In this document: piece after piece, positions 35,463 through 47,900 of the stretch
How positions within the stretch are numbered: position 1 is the first letter of the stretch
How the letters are laid out: every line of letters begins with the position of its first letter
NCBI GenBank assembly: GCA_030407085.1
Contig: CM059586.1
Location: 27,267,501-27,331,500, forward strand
DNA: 64,000 nt
Source of the DNA: Trichopria drosophilae
Lineage: Eukaryota > Arthropoda > Insecta > Hymenoptera > Diapriidae
Direction of reading: 5' to 3'
Program-made: the position numbers and the translations under genes
The notes under the pieces: generated by a model
What the model was told of the DNA's origin: nothing
Database searches by the model: none
Seen by the model: only the letters and a program-made list of their open reading frames with translations

Positions 35463-38173
35463 TGATAAAAAAATGTTATTTTTGTATATCCTCAGGTAAA
35501 TTCTAGGAGTTTATGGTAACTAATAGTAATCGACAAATACAACATTTAGGTTCTCTTAAGTGAACAAAATCCGAATAAAATATTTGCCCCTGAATTTATT
35601 TATGTAACTTGAAGCTTCTACGGATTCTTATATTAGTATCAATTTATATCCTTATACAGGGTTCAAATACAAAAAAGCTCTCATCCTATCGTTTTACACA
35701 TTTCACATAATAGATCCAGCGAGTACAGTATAAACACTCGCGATAACTATATTTATATGTGTATTTGTATTTCAATAGTATGATAAAAATTTGAAACAGC
35801 TTGTTTATAAATATAAGAACAACTTAATTTTAAAGAATTCCATATTCTTATTATTGTTAAGACTCATGAACAATTACAGTTTAATATTTTGATTACAATT
35901 AAATTTTGTAAATGATCCTTTGAAAGGTATAGCTTTGAATAACGAACAAAATTATGTGTATTCAATCGAAAAATGCGATGTGCAATATGCAACGAAAAGT
36001 TGCAGAAATAATACGATTCATTATGAATGTTTGTAGAAAGCCATAAACAAAATTTATGTATGAGCACGTAATGTACATAATAAATATTTTCTCACGTTGA
36101 TATCGAAGCTTTATCAATTAATTTTACTTGAATATGTGACCTTATATTTATTAGTCATTAAATACATTTTGGTAATGGTATATTTCAAAATATACTTTTA
36201 AATGGCGATTCCGCAATACAACACAGAGCATATATTATGTTCTTTCAGCGTTGCATTTCAAGGAATTTTTGAAATGCTGAAAACATCGTAATAAAGTTAT
36301 GATAAAATCATTTATTTTATAAATTTATATTATGACAGAATATCAAAATAACTTTGAAATATTGTATATGTTTTATCAATCTAATTAACGTTTCCAAAAT
36401 GCAACTTTTTAAAATGAAACAACATATTTTTTATTTAACTTTTTATGTGACGTAATTTCAATAAATGTAAAACATAATTAAACTGGCTTTAATAAGCGTC
36501 TTAATTATTTCTATTAAATTTTCGAAAATTATTAACATCTACTATTATTACTATAAGTAAGGCCAACAACATGAAATGTTTATCAAGAAACCTGATTATA
36601 TTTTTTCGAAACGTTTCCATGCGATGAGTTTAAAGCTGGTTGCGTAATGGTTCTGTCCGCCAAGATTGTGATCTTGATCTTGAATAAGGGCGAAAAACAC
36701 TATTTTTTACCTTTAAATGCACATCAGGTTTATTTTTCATAAAAAGGTGTGTTTAGGATCATGACGTTTCTTTCCATTTCATATGGAGTTGAGTTTGCTT
36801 AAATATCTTTTTTTTTTCACTAAGATTTTGCAATTTTAATATAAAATATTTAAAAATCCTAAATATTCTTTTTACTGAAACCTTTACCAAATTCAGTATT
36901 ATATACGAGGCGTAGAAAAATACTTAGAATTTTACTATCACAAAAACAAGATATTCGAAGATTGTAAGTGATTTGAAGACTTGTATGTACCGGTCCTGAG
37001 TATATGTTTTTGTGAAAAATAAACCTGAGGTCTACGTATAACATGAAAAATGTATAAAACGATGTTTCATATTATCATTACCAAAATCCTGATTGGATTC
37101 GGCTTATTGAAAATTTTAAAACATTCTGAAGAGTACAGTCAGGTTTCAAGGTACAAATTTTGTTTGCCTGTATAATCAGTGCACTATTGAAACTTACTGT
37201 AAATAATTACTTACTTTGATTGCATTATCGCATTCTCTAAAGTCTGATCCCAATATTATGCAAAAGTTAGATGAGGATTAGTGAATTAAAGATAAATCCT
37301 TTAACCATCAGTACGAACTTAATTAGTATCCACATTGTTTCAAGGTATCACTGTCGCTGCTTTGGTAATCAATTAATTAAACATTTTTTATTAAATTATC
37401 AGAAATTATGATGCTATTCATTCTAAGTAATAAAGACAGCTATTAACGATTGGATAGTTTTCAACTTTATCGTCGTAGAAAAGTCCATTTCCCCAGAAGA
37501 ACATTTAGAAATTTTCGAATTTCATCATGATCATTAGGAACAAGTAGATCACTCTAGTGCCTTGATGAAATACCATTTTACTTTTTCTTTACCTTGAGTA
37601 ACCTTCTACTTTTGTTGTGTCATCCAATAAGGTAATATAGAATTTGCTGTTGATGCATTTGGTCCATCGGAAGAAATCGCAAGAAGAAAAGTACATGCTT
37701 GTCGCAAAATGCAGTCGTGATATATATATATTGTTTATTGTCTTATAACTATTGTCACGGATACTTTTACTTTTCGTCTCCTCCTCGTCGACTGTGAGCA
37801 AACGCAGTACCTAATAAAAAAACTTTATACGGGCCACAAATTCCTATGGACTTATTATGAAAAGTGATATTTTTGATAACCTAAAATGACAACTACGTTT
37901 TCTGTCCTACCTTTAGGAAGTCACATAACAATTTTCGGAAGGTTTTGAAATTTTAGTCACATCAACCAAACAATTTAGGTACGTCGTAACTCTTTTGGCC
38001 CTGACAGAGTCTTAGTCGAATATTTTTAAGTATATTTTTAAACTTACTTTCGAAAAACCAAGTACATGACACTGGTGACGCCATCTGTATGTCAGCCACG
38101 GCTGTTAATAACTTTGTGTTATTTATTTCCTTTTGACATGCACATTTCTAAGCATACATTAAATAGATGGTAC
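35463..38173. other. AT-rich stretch, no gene seen
   Basis: Only short frames without domains (35864-36067, 36859-37044 and 37589-37801, all minus). No RNA gene or clear repeat. Confidence 0.45.
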
Positions 38174-38449
38174 GAAGAACCGGACATCTCAAATGTCAGA
38201 CGTAAATCCGGCCAATTCAGTTTCGGGACGAAGAACCGGACATTTCAAAAGTTCCTACGATATAATAAATCGCTATAGAAAATCATGAAATGTCCGGTTC
38301 TTTGCGGCGAAATTGTAAAAAGTCTGGTTTTTCGTCGCAAATTCTGAAATGTACGGTTCTTCGCCTCAAATTCTGAAATGACCGATTCTTCATCGCAAAA
38401 CATTCGAAATGTCCGGTTTTTCGTCTCACGTTTGAGATGTCCGGTTCTT
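38174..38449. mobile_element. MITE built of about 30-bp GAACCGGACAT units
   Basis: The ends read AAGAACCGGACATCTCAAA and its exact complement at 38431-38449. Between them, variants of GAAGAACCGGACATTTCA appear twice in the forward direction (38174, 38230) and about six times in reverse (from about 38286 to 38449), spaced roughly 29-35 bases. Linkers resemble GCGACGAA. So it is both an inverted-repeat element and a small minisatellite. The 101-bp hairpin at 55287-55387 shares a GAAGAACAGACATTCAAAAA core. Confidence 0.7.
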
Positions 38450-39890
38450 ATTACCAGCCATCGAAATAACTAAACTAAATAATAAATTGATCACTTCTTT
38501 CATTGTCATATGTCAACAGTCCCACTCATTAATCAAAGTTTAAAGTAAAGACAAATGTTTAATTTTGAAACTTTTTATATACAATAGGTCAAATACTTAC
38601 AACCATATTTCTATGCAGCATTGTTTTAAAATTTCATATCACATTTGCGTCTCTCTAGAATCTCTTTTTTCTAAGGTTAATGGTTAATTACGATTATTGT
38701 TTTTTAAAATTGTAGTTCCTTTTATTTAAAAGATAGCTATATAATTTTGTTCATTTAAATCATTTATTACTAAATTAAATGAAATTTCGTTATTTTCAAT
38801 TCTACAGAATTTTAGTTAATCAGCGAAATATCGAATGTAAACCAATAACTGTCCACTCCAACATTTTAAAAGGGTGTATTACGAAATCCAATATTTCTAT
38901 CGATCAATTTGGAAGTGTTTCAATCGTTAATTAACAATTGGAATTTTTCTCGAGAATTCTCGATATTTTTGCATAGCCTATCCCCCGACCCTTTGTATAC
39001 GTCCATTCGACAATTAATGCACGAATGACCGATGTTCCATCGACAAATGGCATTCCTACACGTGACGTCGCAACAAATCATACAACGTCGGTTTCTAATT
39101 CATGTACGATTGCAGATCGAATGTGATGTTATACTCCATTGACAATCGCTTTCTCGTACTGATGTTCCTCATAAATACGTCAACTTTATAGAAAGTTCCT
39201 AGCGAACTCTGGATGAATTTCCACATTATCCTCATAACTTTCCATGGCTTGCTCATGAATAATTTTCTTTGAATATCTATGGACAACGATCATGCACACA
39301 TGAATATTAAACTAAATATGCATTCCTCAGAAATTTATCCATGCATGTTAATGTATTCCTAACAATTTTTGGTTTTAGTTTAGTAATAGCCTAATTATTA
39401 GAAATAAAATTGTCGTAAGGTTTTTGATTTTATATATTCAAATATGTATACTACTTTTTCAAGTTATTCACAGGACACATTCCTAATGAAACTGTGCATA
39501 AATGAGTTTAAAATATCGTTAAAATGCATCCGTTTATTTATCACATTACCGATGTAATACTTATTAGTATTGCTCAATTATTTGCTCCTTTATTTACATT
39601 CCTCATTTACATAGTGACCGACTAAATTGAGAATATATATTTATTTATTCTTGATTTTTATAGATTATCAGTAAAAAGTGACGAAAAGAACTATAAAAAT
39701 GTTTGCTTTGTGTTACAGAATTGTGAATATAACGGAACATACTAAGCGCTTACTTACTAATTAATTTCTAGTAATGAAGTATTTCTATATTTTACGACTA
39801 TTTTTCAAATAAAACTACAATTTATCTAAATAATAAGCAATTGACAGGCAACCACTATGAAATTAAAATCACAGTTCGCCACTGTAGGGC
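38450..39890. other. No gene seen
   Basis: AT-rich, with a somewhat G+C-richer patch at 38980-39260 that overlaps a 63-codon minus-strand frame (39095-39286) without domain support. Confidence 0.45.
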
Positions 39891-40001
39891 AGAGTAAATT
39901 TTGACTCCACGCAGATTCAATTTTCATTCCATGCAGATGGAGTTTTAACTCATTAAGTGTAAGAATTCGGTTTTTCACAAGACCCACTCAACTTTTACTC
40001 T
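39891..40001. repeat. Small inverted repeat of the AGAGTAAA type
   Basis: AGAGTAAATTTTGACTC at the left pairs with AGAGTAAAAGTTGAGTG read inward from the right. GGAGTTTTAACTC and GAATTC motifs lie inside. It resembles the GAGTGAAAA element at 58753-59022 in style and may be a distant copy. Confidence 0.45.
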
Positions 40002-40892
40002 ATAAAGGATGAATTCTTACTACAAGAAAGCCTTTAAATATATTATGTAGCGCCAAAAATTGTGTTTGTTAACATATTGTAATTGTTAAGAGTTTAAGAT
40101 AATTACTATAGAATTCATAGTTATTAATAATAAAAAATACAAACAATTTAGTTAATTCGTGATTACAGGTAGAAACTATTAAATTTTCAGTTTTTGTTTT
40201 TGTTAAGAGAATGTTGGATCAGTTCGCGAGTATCAGAGGGTTTAGCAGATAAAGTAAACTCCTGTGTTTGCGAAACATTGGCAAGTAAGATATCCTATTC
40301 AGGACGATAACACAGAAACTCTGAAGAGTGAACTCGTAAACCGCGAAAGCCTCAAATTCCGTGCATACAAACTCTATAATAATAATTCGTGAATGCCATG
40401 ACCGTATTGTTGATAATGACACAGTTAATAATCAAGAGCAACCACAATACAATTGTTTATAAATAGTAAAATTATATTAACAATTAATTTAATTTCTCCT
40501 ATTCAAAAAAAAAAAAATATCAAGAAAGGAAGTAATGGATAACCATACGAAAAAAATATGGATGAGGGATTAAAAATTGTTGTAAGTTACGGTGATAATG
40601 ATGCAATAATTACAAAAAATCAACGCAAACGAACATTTGATAAAGCTTGTCGTTAATGCAATTGATTTAAAAAAGGATAATTCAATCCTTGAGGATCATA
40701 AATCGATCGTTTAAATAGACGTACGATTTGACGCGTAACTTAAACAGAACACGCGATAAAGCTGTCACATTGTATACTAAAGTTTGCCGGGATTTCGCGA
40801 AATTGGGGCGGATGTTAATTAAGACACGGTTGGACGGATACTGCCGGACTAGTTTGGCCGCGTAAAATAATGGTCCACCATTATCCTCTTTG
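40002..40892. other. No gene recognised
   Basis: AT-rich to about 40660, then G+C-richer up to the pyrimidine tract. Minus-strand frames of 67 and 71 codons (40219-40422 and 40682-40897) have no domain. Confidence 0.4.
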
Positions 40893-40952
40893 TGCATCTC
40901 ATCCCTCTCCTCCTTTCTCTTCTCTCTCCCGTTCTCTTTCTGTCTCTCTCAG
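40893..40952 (+). promoter_or_regulatory. Long pyrimidine tract with AG: splice acceptor or GAGA-type element
   Basis: About 55 bases are almost entirely C and T (for example CTCTCCTCCTTTCTCTTC), ending TCTCTCTCAG. Read forward it is an exceptionally strong 3' splice site for the exon that follows. Read on the minus strand it is a GAGA-rich tract of the kind bound by GAGA-factor proteins at insect promoters. The sequence alone does not decide between them. Confidence 0.4.
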
Positions 40953-41261
40953 ACGTGTTCCTCTCCATCGGCCTTATTATCTTCTTAGTATACCTCCAGG
41001 CCAATTCGCTTAGTCACTTCTAAGTTAGTTTGGAGTGTTTTATTCTTTAATTCCTTACATCGACGACAGTCTACTTAACGATAATGCCGATCAGTATCGC
41101 CATCATTATCCCGATTCACCAAAACGCTATTCTCAAGGTGTTGCTATAATGAACGATATTATAAGGAACGTTATTGTTTCGAAATTGAACTTTACAGTTG
41201 TTTGTGCAATTAGCAAAAACACTTTGTTGCACGATTATTAGCTGTAGACTTAGTAAATAAA
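40953..41261 (+). CDS. Putative last exon: hydrophobic C-terminus and 3' UTR
   Basis: After the acceptor AG at 40951-40952, one frame reads VFLSIGLIIFLVYLQANSLS followed by HF and a TAA stop at 41021-41023, entering in a phase that takes two bases (AC) to finish the preceding codon. A run of about 12 hydrophobic residues close to the C-terminus is what a GPI-anchor signal or a terminal membrane anchor looks like. AATAAA at 41256-41261 would end a 3' UTR of about 240 bases. Upstream exons are not recognised within the window, so the gene identity is unknown. The 68-codon frame at 41035-41241 would be a chance opening in the UTR. The call depends on the acceptor and the short tail only. Confidence 0.28.
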
Positions 41262-44200
41262 ACTTTGTGAAACTGCCTATGAAAACAATTCACTAAAAGA
41301 GCATGCATATGACTGAATCACATTCACCGAACCTTTGATCATATGCACAAGCATCCGCGTAACGATTATCGAAGTGAATTACTTGAGCAATCTGTGTATC
41401 ATCAAGACAATCCGAACTCAACTCACTTACTGGCAATAAGGTGTGCCATCCAGATTTTAGTGTTATAAATATACCTCACTTATGAAATGCTGCATGAATT
41501 CCGTACATGAGAAATGGTCCTCAATTATTGAAAGTTATTGGAATTGTGGAGCAAGTCGAGCACTACTAATTATTCGCAAGCTGTTCATGAATAATAAACA
41601 GCCGAAAACTAGAAGAGCAAAGTTCTCAATAGCTCTGATAATGACATGGGTTCCGTAGACTATGCAAAGTCTGCAATTTTGTTCTACATTAATTCGTATC
41701 ACTAACATTATTACTCCTCATTACACGCATCAAAGTGCAAATGCAATTGCCGACATCCAAAATGTTATTTAAATCAGTGTTAATAAAATTAGCCGTTGTC
41801 CTTTGTTCCTTAGACCTATTCTCGAGGGAATTTTTCTCTTCGACGCTCGCGTTGTCTTCTCGACATCCCTTAGGCGACTGCCGCGCTTAATCCATCCTAA
41901 GTGAGTTACGCCAGGAATTTTGTATTCCTTAATTTTTCGTTTACCTTAAACGGACTACGAGCATAATTGCATTCGACGTCATTCCGGTTACCTCGGGCGC
42001 GTTGAAGGTATATTTCGAGTTCCAGGCTCGCTGACGTTCGCCAAGTCTCAAAGGAGGAATACCGACGCTGCCGTGTGCGTGGAAGCTAATCGCATAAGCT
42101 ATAATATAAACCCGAGGCGATGAGGTGGCGAGTGGGGGATCCTTTATTATTCACCAGGATTTTGGTACGCGATCATTTCTAATTTGCAACAAGTAGAGCT
42201 TGCCGCTGGAGCTCGAAATCGATAGTGCCGACTTCGGGATTAATTATCCGGGAAAGTAACGGATGGGATTCCGGAGCCGAAAGCTGCGTGACACTGATAC
42301 TCTCGTAACATCGGGTTACGCTATCGCAGTTGACAGTGATTCGGAACTGACTTAATTAAACTTTGGCACGCCAGCTCGTTGTTGCCACATGCATTTGCTT
42401 CCCTCACAATTCCTATATTAACGTACATATTTACCCCTTTTAACAGCCATTTTTCGTTTCGATGGTTGTAAACAAAAGACTTGCCTTTACCAATGTATAG
42501 TACTGATGACCTTCCAATTTAATTGCACTTTTTTCTTTTACTTTTCAACCTTCCATTTCACAGAATTTGTCCCAGAATTACAGGATAGGTCTAATTGCGA
42601 GAGCTCCAGGTCTTCTTTAGATTTAGGCGTCATTCTCAGATTTGGCCAGGATGTAGGAAACTACAGAAACCTACATCAAGCATCGATCATGAGTCTATTC
42701 CCGTCCACATACCTGCTTGAACAATAAAAAGTTTATCTCCTATGTCGCCAAAAAGTACAAAGTGCGTTTGAATCCATTTGTTCCAAATAAATGAAATCTG
42801 GATAATAGAAAATCGTATCCGATCCTCAGGGATTCAACCGGGCTCAAGTCGGACTCCAGAAAAGTTACCTTGGTTGTGTCCTGGATTAGACCGGGCTTGT
42901 CACGCTTCCTCGACTACAAACCAGTCAGATTTGTGGTATTGACCATCCTACGATCAAATCCTGACCATGTTGCCCTGGTTGTATTGTGCATTTGAATGGA
43001 TCAGGCTAGCCCGGCTGGATCCCAGCTAGGACCTTCTTACATCGGGCCAATTGTACTTGGGAAGTGGAAACAGTGGCGATAAAATCTTCCTTCAATTTTG
43101 AAAGCAGCTTGTTTTACTTTCTGTAGGTGTGATTGTATTCTCAGTTCCAGATTCTTGCGTTTCAAAACATTTAATCGAACAGTAAGTTAAATAAAATGCG
43201 TTAACTACAACTGCCGTCTTCCTCTCACAATTTTCGGTTGATTGAAACGAATTATCTGCTTGAGAGCCGCTGTTATTGTTGGAAATTGACGTTAAATTAA
43301 GAGATTCAGCAACTTTTAAAGACTTTTTTGTATTCATCGAGTGGTTTCTTTTTTATTTGCAAATGTTGAAACTACCTAAATTTCTATACAAAATTTGTTT
43401 GATACATAAAACACAAATTTTGTTTTCTATTTTCATCATGGCTACATGTATGATTAAACTTGTGGTAATGTGACATTATATGCGTTATAAATTGCACTGA
43501 ACGTCACTTAGTATGCAGTATATACACTTGCTGTATTCTGTCTCATTCTACTCAGAAGACTACGTTCCAAAATGTAAATAATTCCCAAAAGCCCATTATT
43601 CATGAAAGTTTCGTCAATAATTAAATACAAACACTCAGTGATAGTTGAATTATTGTTTTGTATAACATAAACCAAAATTAATTCATTGTACCGCATGAAA
43701 TGAACTTTAAATTCACGAAAAATGCACAAGGAGGTTCGGATACGATTTCTACCATTAAGATTTCAATTATTTGAGACAGAAGGACCTCAACCCACTTTGT
43801 ACTTTTTTGCATCACTGGAGATGACCTTTTTTCTTTGCTCCAGGCAGGGCCAAATTTGGAACGCCAACCTGGACCATACCAGCATTGTCCTGTTCAGCCA
43901 CGTTCCCATTATGGTGCAGACGTGTAGGACATTTGGGCGCAAACATAACCTATGAGCAGTTCACCGCTGCTTTTTACATCATTCGATATTTCTCAGTCAT
44001 GTCGCCATTTAAGATATTACATTATGGCCCTGGCATGGACATTTCTAATACGGTTATGATACGTGATTTAGTACATAAATCAAAGTTTTCCTACCAGAAA
44101 ATATATGAGGCGATAACTAACGTTGGGTAGCTGCGGCCACGATTTTCTACCAGGGTTTGGATATAATCAATACTTTCTAACAAACTAAACGTTACAGAAA

Positions 44201-44887
44201 AATTATGTCATATTATTGCTCTATTTTCGCTATCAAATACTAAAAATAAAGACGACATTGTACGGGATATAAAATGTTGTTAGTGCTACAACGTTGTGAA
44301 ACGTCAGGTCATAACAGCGATACTCGCGCTTAGAACAGCGAAGTTATGGGAGGTATATCGCACGCAAAAGCGCCGATACAAAACGTGGGCGCATCGCTTT
44401 TCAGTGCACTGTAGGCAATTTTAATGTAAATGTCCGGCAATGCATCATCGGAAACCAACGTTATGTGTAACTCTATCTAGAAACAATACATCCTACACCG
44501 GTGGAAGGTGGGCGAGGGCTAATGCAATATGAGTCGAACGCTGGGAGCGATGCTGAAATCCCGAGGGTGTCTCCAATTATTCTCCGCGTTCGAACAAACC
44601 TCAAACACGCCGAAATAAGATTATCCGCACTATCCAAACTGTTTCTCCCCGGTTACCGCTTTGTACAAGTCATATCAAAATTCAATATCGTTGATTTCGA
44701 CCGCAACTATCCAAGAGCAATAACCAACTCCGTAATCGGACTTTATCGATAGCCGACGCGACGGTCGGTCGTGGCCGAATTTCGCCGTCGCTTCCAGTGC
44801 AACAGCGCGAAAATTCGAATCGCCGTCTAATTGAACCTGTAACTTGGATTCTACCGCCAATTCCACGATTGATTCTGGGTCGAACTG
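41262..44887. other. G+C-richer non-coding stretch
   Basis: 41800-42400 is clearly G+C-richer. 42830-43080 holds scattered GACCGGGC, GCCCGGC and GGATCAGGCT motifs that recall a decayed inverted-repeat element but cannot be delimited. Open frames of up to 83 codons occur on both strands without domains. No RNA gene. Confidence 0.4.
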
Positions 44888-44912
44888 TATGTATATATAT
44901 ATATATATATAG
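44888..44912. repeat. (TA)n microsatellite
   Basis: An uninterrupted run of about ten TA units, bordered by GTATG and AGATGTATAC. Confidence 0.9.
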
Positions 44913-47900
44913 ATGTATACATCCCCACAGTTGCGGCATATAATGCAATTACATCCGCCACCATGGCCGCATTGCTCCGACTGTCGTTTGATGTTTCGGA
45001 AAAGAAACTTTTAGGCGAATAGGTTGTTCAAAATAGTCGTGAAAATTACATTTCTGCTGACGGAAATTCGGAAAATCAAATTCATTATTGGCGCTAGCCC
45101 GATTTTCGGATAACGAGACATTTCCCAATTCCTTCGAAAATATTGCGCGTTGGAATCAGATTTACCGTCCCAATGAATTATGCTCGCAATTAATTCATGC
45201 CACTGAGCTCTTCGATGTGGTTCTCAATCATGAGGGGTTTTATTGCGCGTGATTTAGTAATATGACTCGAAATTCGAATTCCATCGTTGTTCGTATTGCG
45301 TTTAAAATGCAGAGGCTCTCAAACGGCAAGTGACAACCAGGGCAATATTTTTATATGATTTACAACATTGTTTGGAATTCGTTAACGATATTGACATTAC
45401 ATATATATTTAACATCGATGATGCCATAACCTCGATCGTTATTATCGTGATTGACATCGTTCTAATCTACCGACGCGGCTAGTGTTGGCCAGTGCCCTTG
45501 TCATTTACGGTATAATTAAAATCACGAGTATAACATCATAATCATCAACGTTATGAACCTGATTGTAATGACCGTCAACAGAATCAGTATCATCATTAAC
45601 GTTGCTGTTATATCTTTAGGAGTCACGCAATGCTACTAGAATCAATTACATCAACGTCGTTCTTCAATGGAACTATTAAATCAGAAGAGAAAATCTCTAG
45701 CAAATCGAACATTTTATGGCTATATGGAACACTTCAAGCGGCCTCTCAAGTGATTCTGAACTCTTAAAGCGAATCGACACTTTGGATATGTCTCGTCGTT
45801 TAGACAATAATCGAAGCAAGCGGTTCTTTCCCAAGCGCGAAGTGCCAAGTATCGAATCAACGACCGCGGTGAGATGAGCTTGCGCGGTATCATCGTCTCG
45901 ACCCTTAAAGAATCTCCATCGACGACTGATCGAATTTCCTCCCCTGTAGTCGATCCGCTAGCAATTCACTTTCCCTTAAACCACTAACTGACGGGGTTGA
46001 AAGAAGGCAAAGCAACGCTATTCAACGGTGATTAAGGTGAGAATAAATTCTACAAAAGTCTTTTTATAGCTAATTGAAATTAGCGATACAGTCAATAATC
46101 CCTCTTTTGTCGCTGGTGGCTTGCTCCGGCGATGGGGAAACTAAGTGATTGAGTTGAGAATTGGAAATTGGCTTTGTAATCAACCCTAAGCCACGATCAG
46201 AAGGTTATGATTACTGTAGAGAGCCTGAGGACCACAAAACAATGCACAAGTAAACACAGAGTATATGGGCAACTAAATCGTTGTTTGTTATTGACCAATA
46301 GAGTACACTCAGCACTAGCAGTACATAGTACCACATTAATGATAGCGGCTAGGAAATTATGGATGTTCTATTGGTTAGTACAGAAGACGAAAGTAATATA
46401 TCAGTTGACATGGTCTCATTTGTTGCATTCTCTATTGACCTAATGGTGGTCATGGTCAGTCCCTGCATTAATATCAGTTAAATGTAATTAAAAATCAATG
46501 ATACATGTTAATGCGTTGTTAGACGCGGATGCTTTCAGAACATGGCAAACAAGTGTAATCAATAATGTTCATTGCAAGGATAAACTTTATGTTGCTATTT
46601 CATTCTACCTCAGACTTGTTCGCATTCAATGAAAGGCGTTACCTTGCATACGTTCGGTTGGAAAAGGGGATGTACCCAAGTTTAAGCTATTAGCACAATA
46701 GCACAAGAAGCCAGGCTTTCTTGGGTCTGAAGTTAGTGGTTAAGGTTTATCAATAGTAAATTGCGATGTGTCGACATAAAGTTCACTGGAGAAATTGTGA
46801 ACATCAATTTTTCGAATAGCAAATTTGACGACCTGAGGGTAATTATCTGCAGGCAGCACCCCAGGTAATACGTAGGAAATTTCTTTCAAATATTCAGTGT
46901 CGATCATTCGCTTCGATCGTAAACATCAGCAAAATTAAATACATCCCATTCAGCTCCGTGGTATGTGTTAGAAACTCGAAAAAGGATTAAACGTCCCTTA
47001 TTTATTTTGCAACATTTAAACTGTTTCAACCTGCTAACAATTAGACTGGATCGAGCACGTTCGATCGATCGTCGAATTTCGAGAGTGACATCTTAACAGA
47101 GCACAGAAATCAACAGCGCTGCGGTAATAGTGACGGCCCGAATTTTTCCCGTATTTCACCCACGTAACGCGAATTCGCCGAAATGCCGTCTTTCTTCGTT
47201 CGCCGCGTCGATCGTTTATCGGGAATGGGTTCTCCTTTTTAGATTCGCTCGGGAATAAAGAAAAGTACGAACGTCTTCGCTAAGGCGTCGGGTACTATTT
47301 TTGATGTAAAGGGTACTCATCGCGTTTTCTTGAAAGTGGAAATAAAATTTACGTAGAGATTTTACTGGAGAATCAGGAATATTATTTCGCGTATATTTCA
47401 AAGCTTGACGCATCCAACGAATAATGGTTATAATTTTACTTTATTTGATTAATATAAGTACATAATCGTCTAATGGCTGCTAACTCAAAGGTAAAAATAC
47501 ATTCAGATGTCAAAAAAAAATTTAGCCATTGTTGAAAGCACTCGTGGAACTCTGAGATTGTATTTCGAGTTAGCAGAGATTTTTTAGCAGTTCTGCTATG
47601 AAGTATAATAATCAAATTACAAACAAGCTTGTACTTGCTCTTTAATAAGACAGTGTTCTTTCTCATCAGAACCAAGAGATCGACAAACTCAGGAGCTAGT
47701 TCGGAAGGAGGTGAAAATGATCTCTTAATCCTATCATCGCCCATTTTTTATTACCAGTAGAAGAACAATTTTCCACGAGCAATATTTACTGTACATTCCA
47801 TGTTGCATTCCATGTAACTAATTTATCTTCGATGCAATTCTCGCTTCCGTCAATTCTCGATACCATCATTAATGTTATTGTCATCCAGTTATTTCTATCA

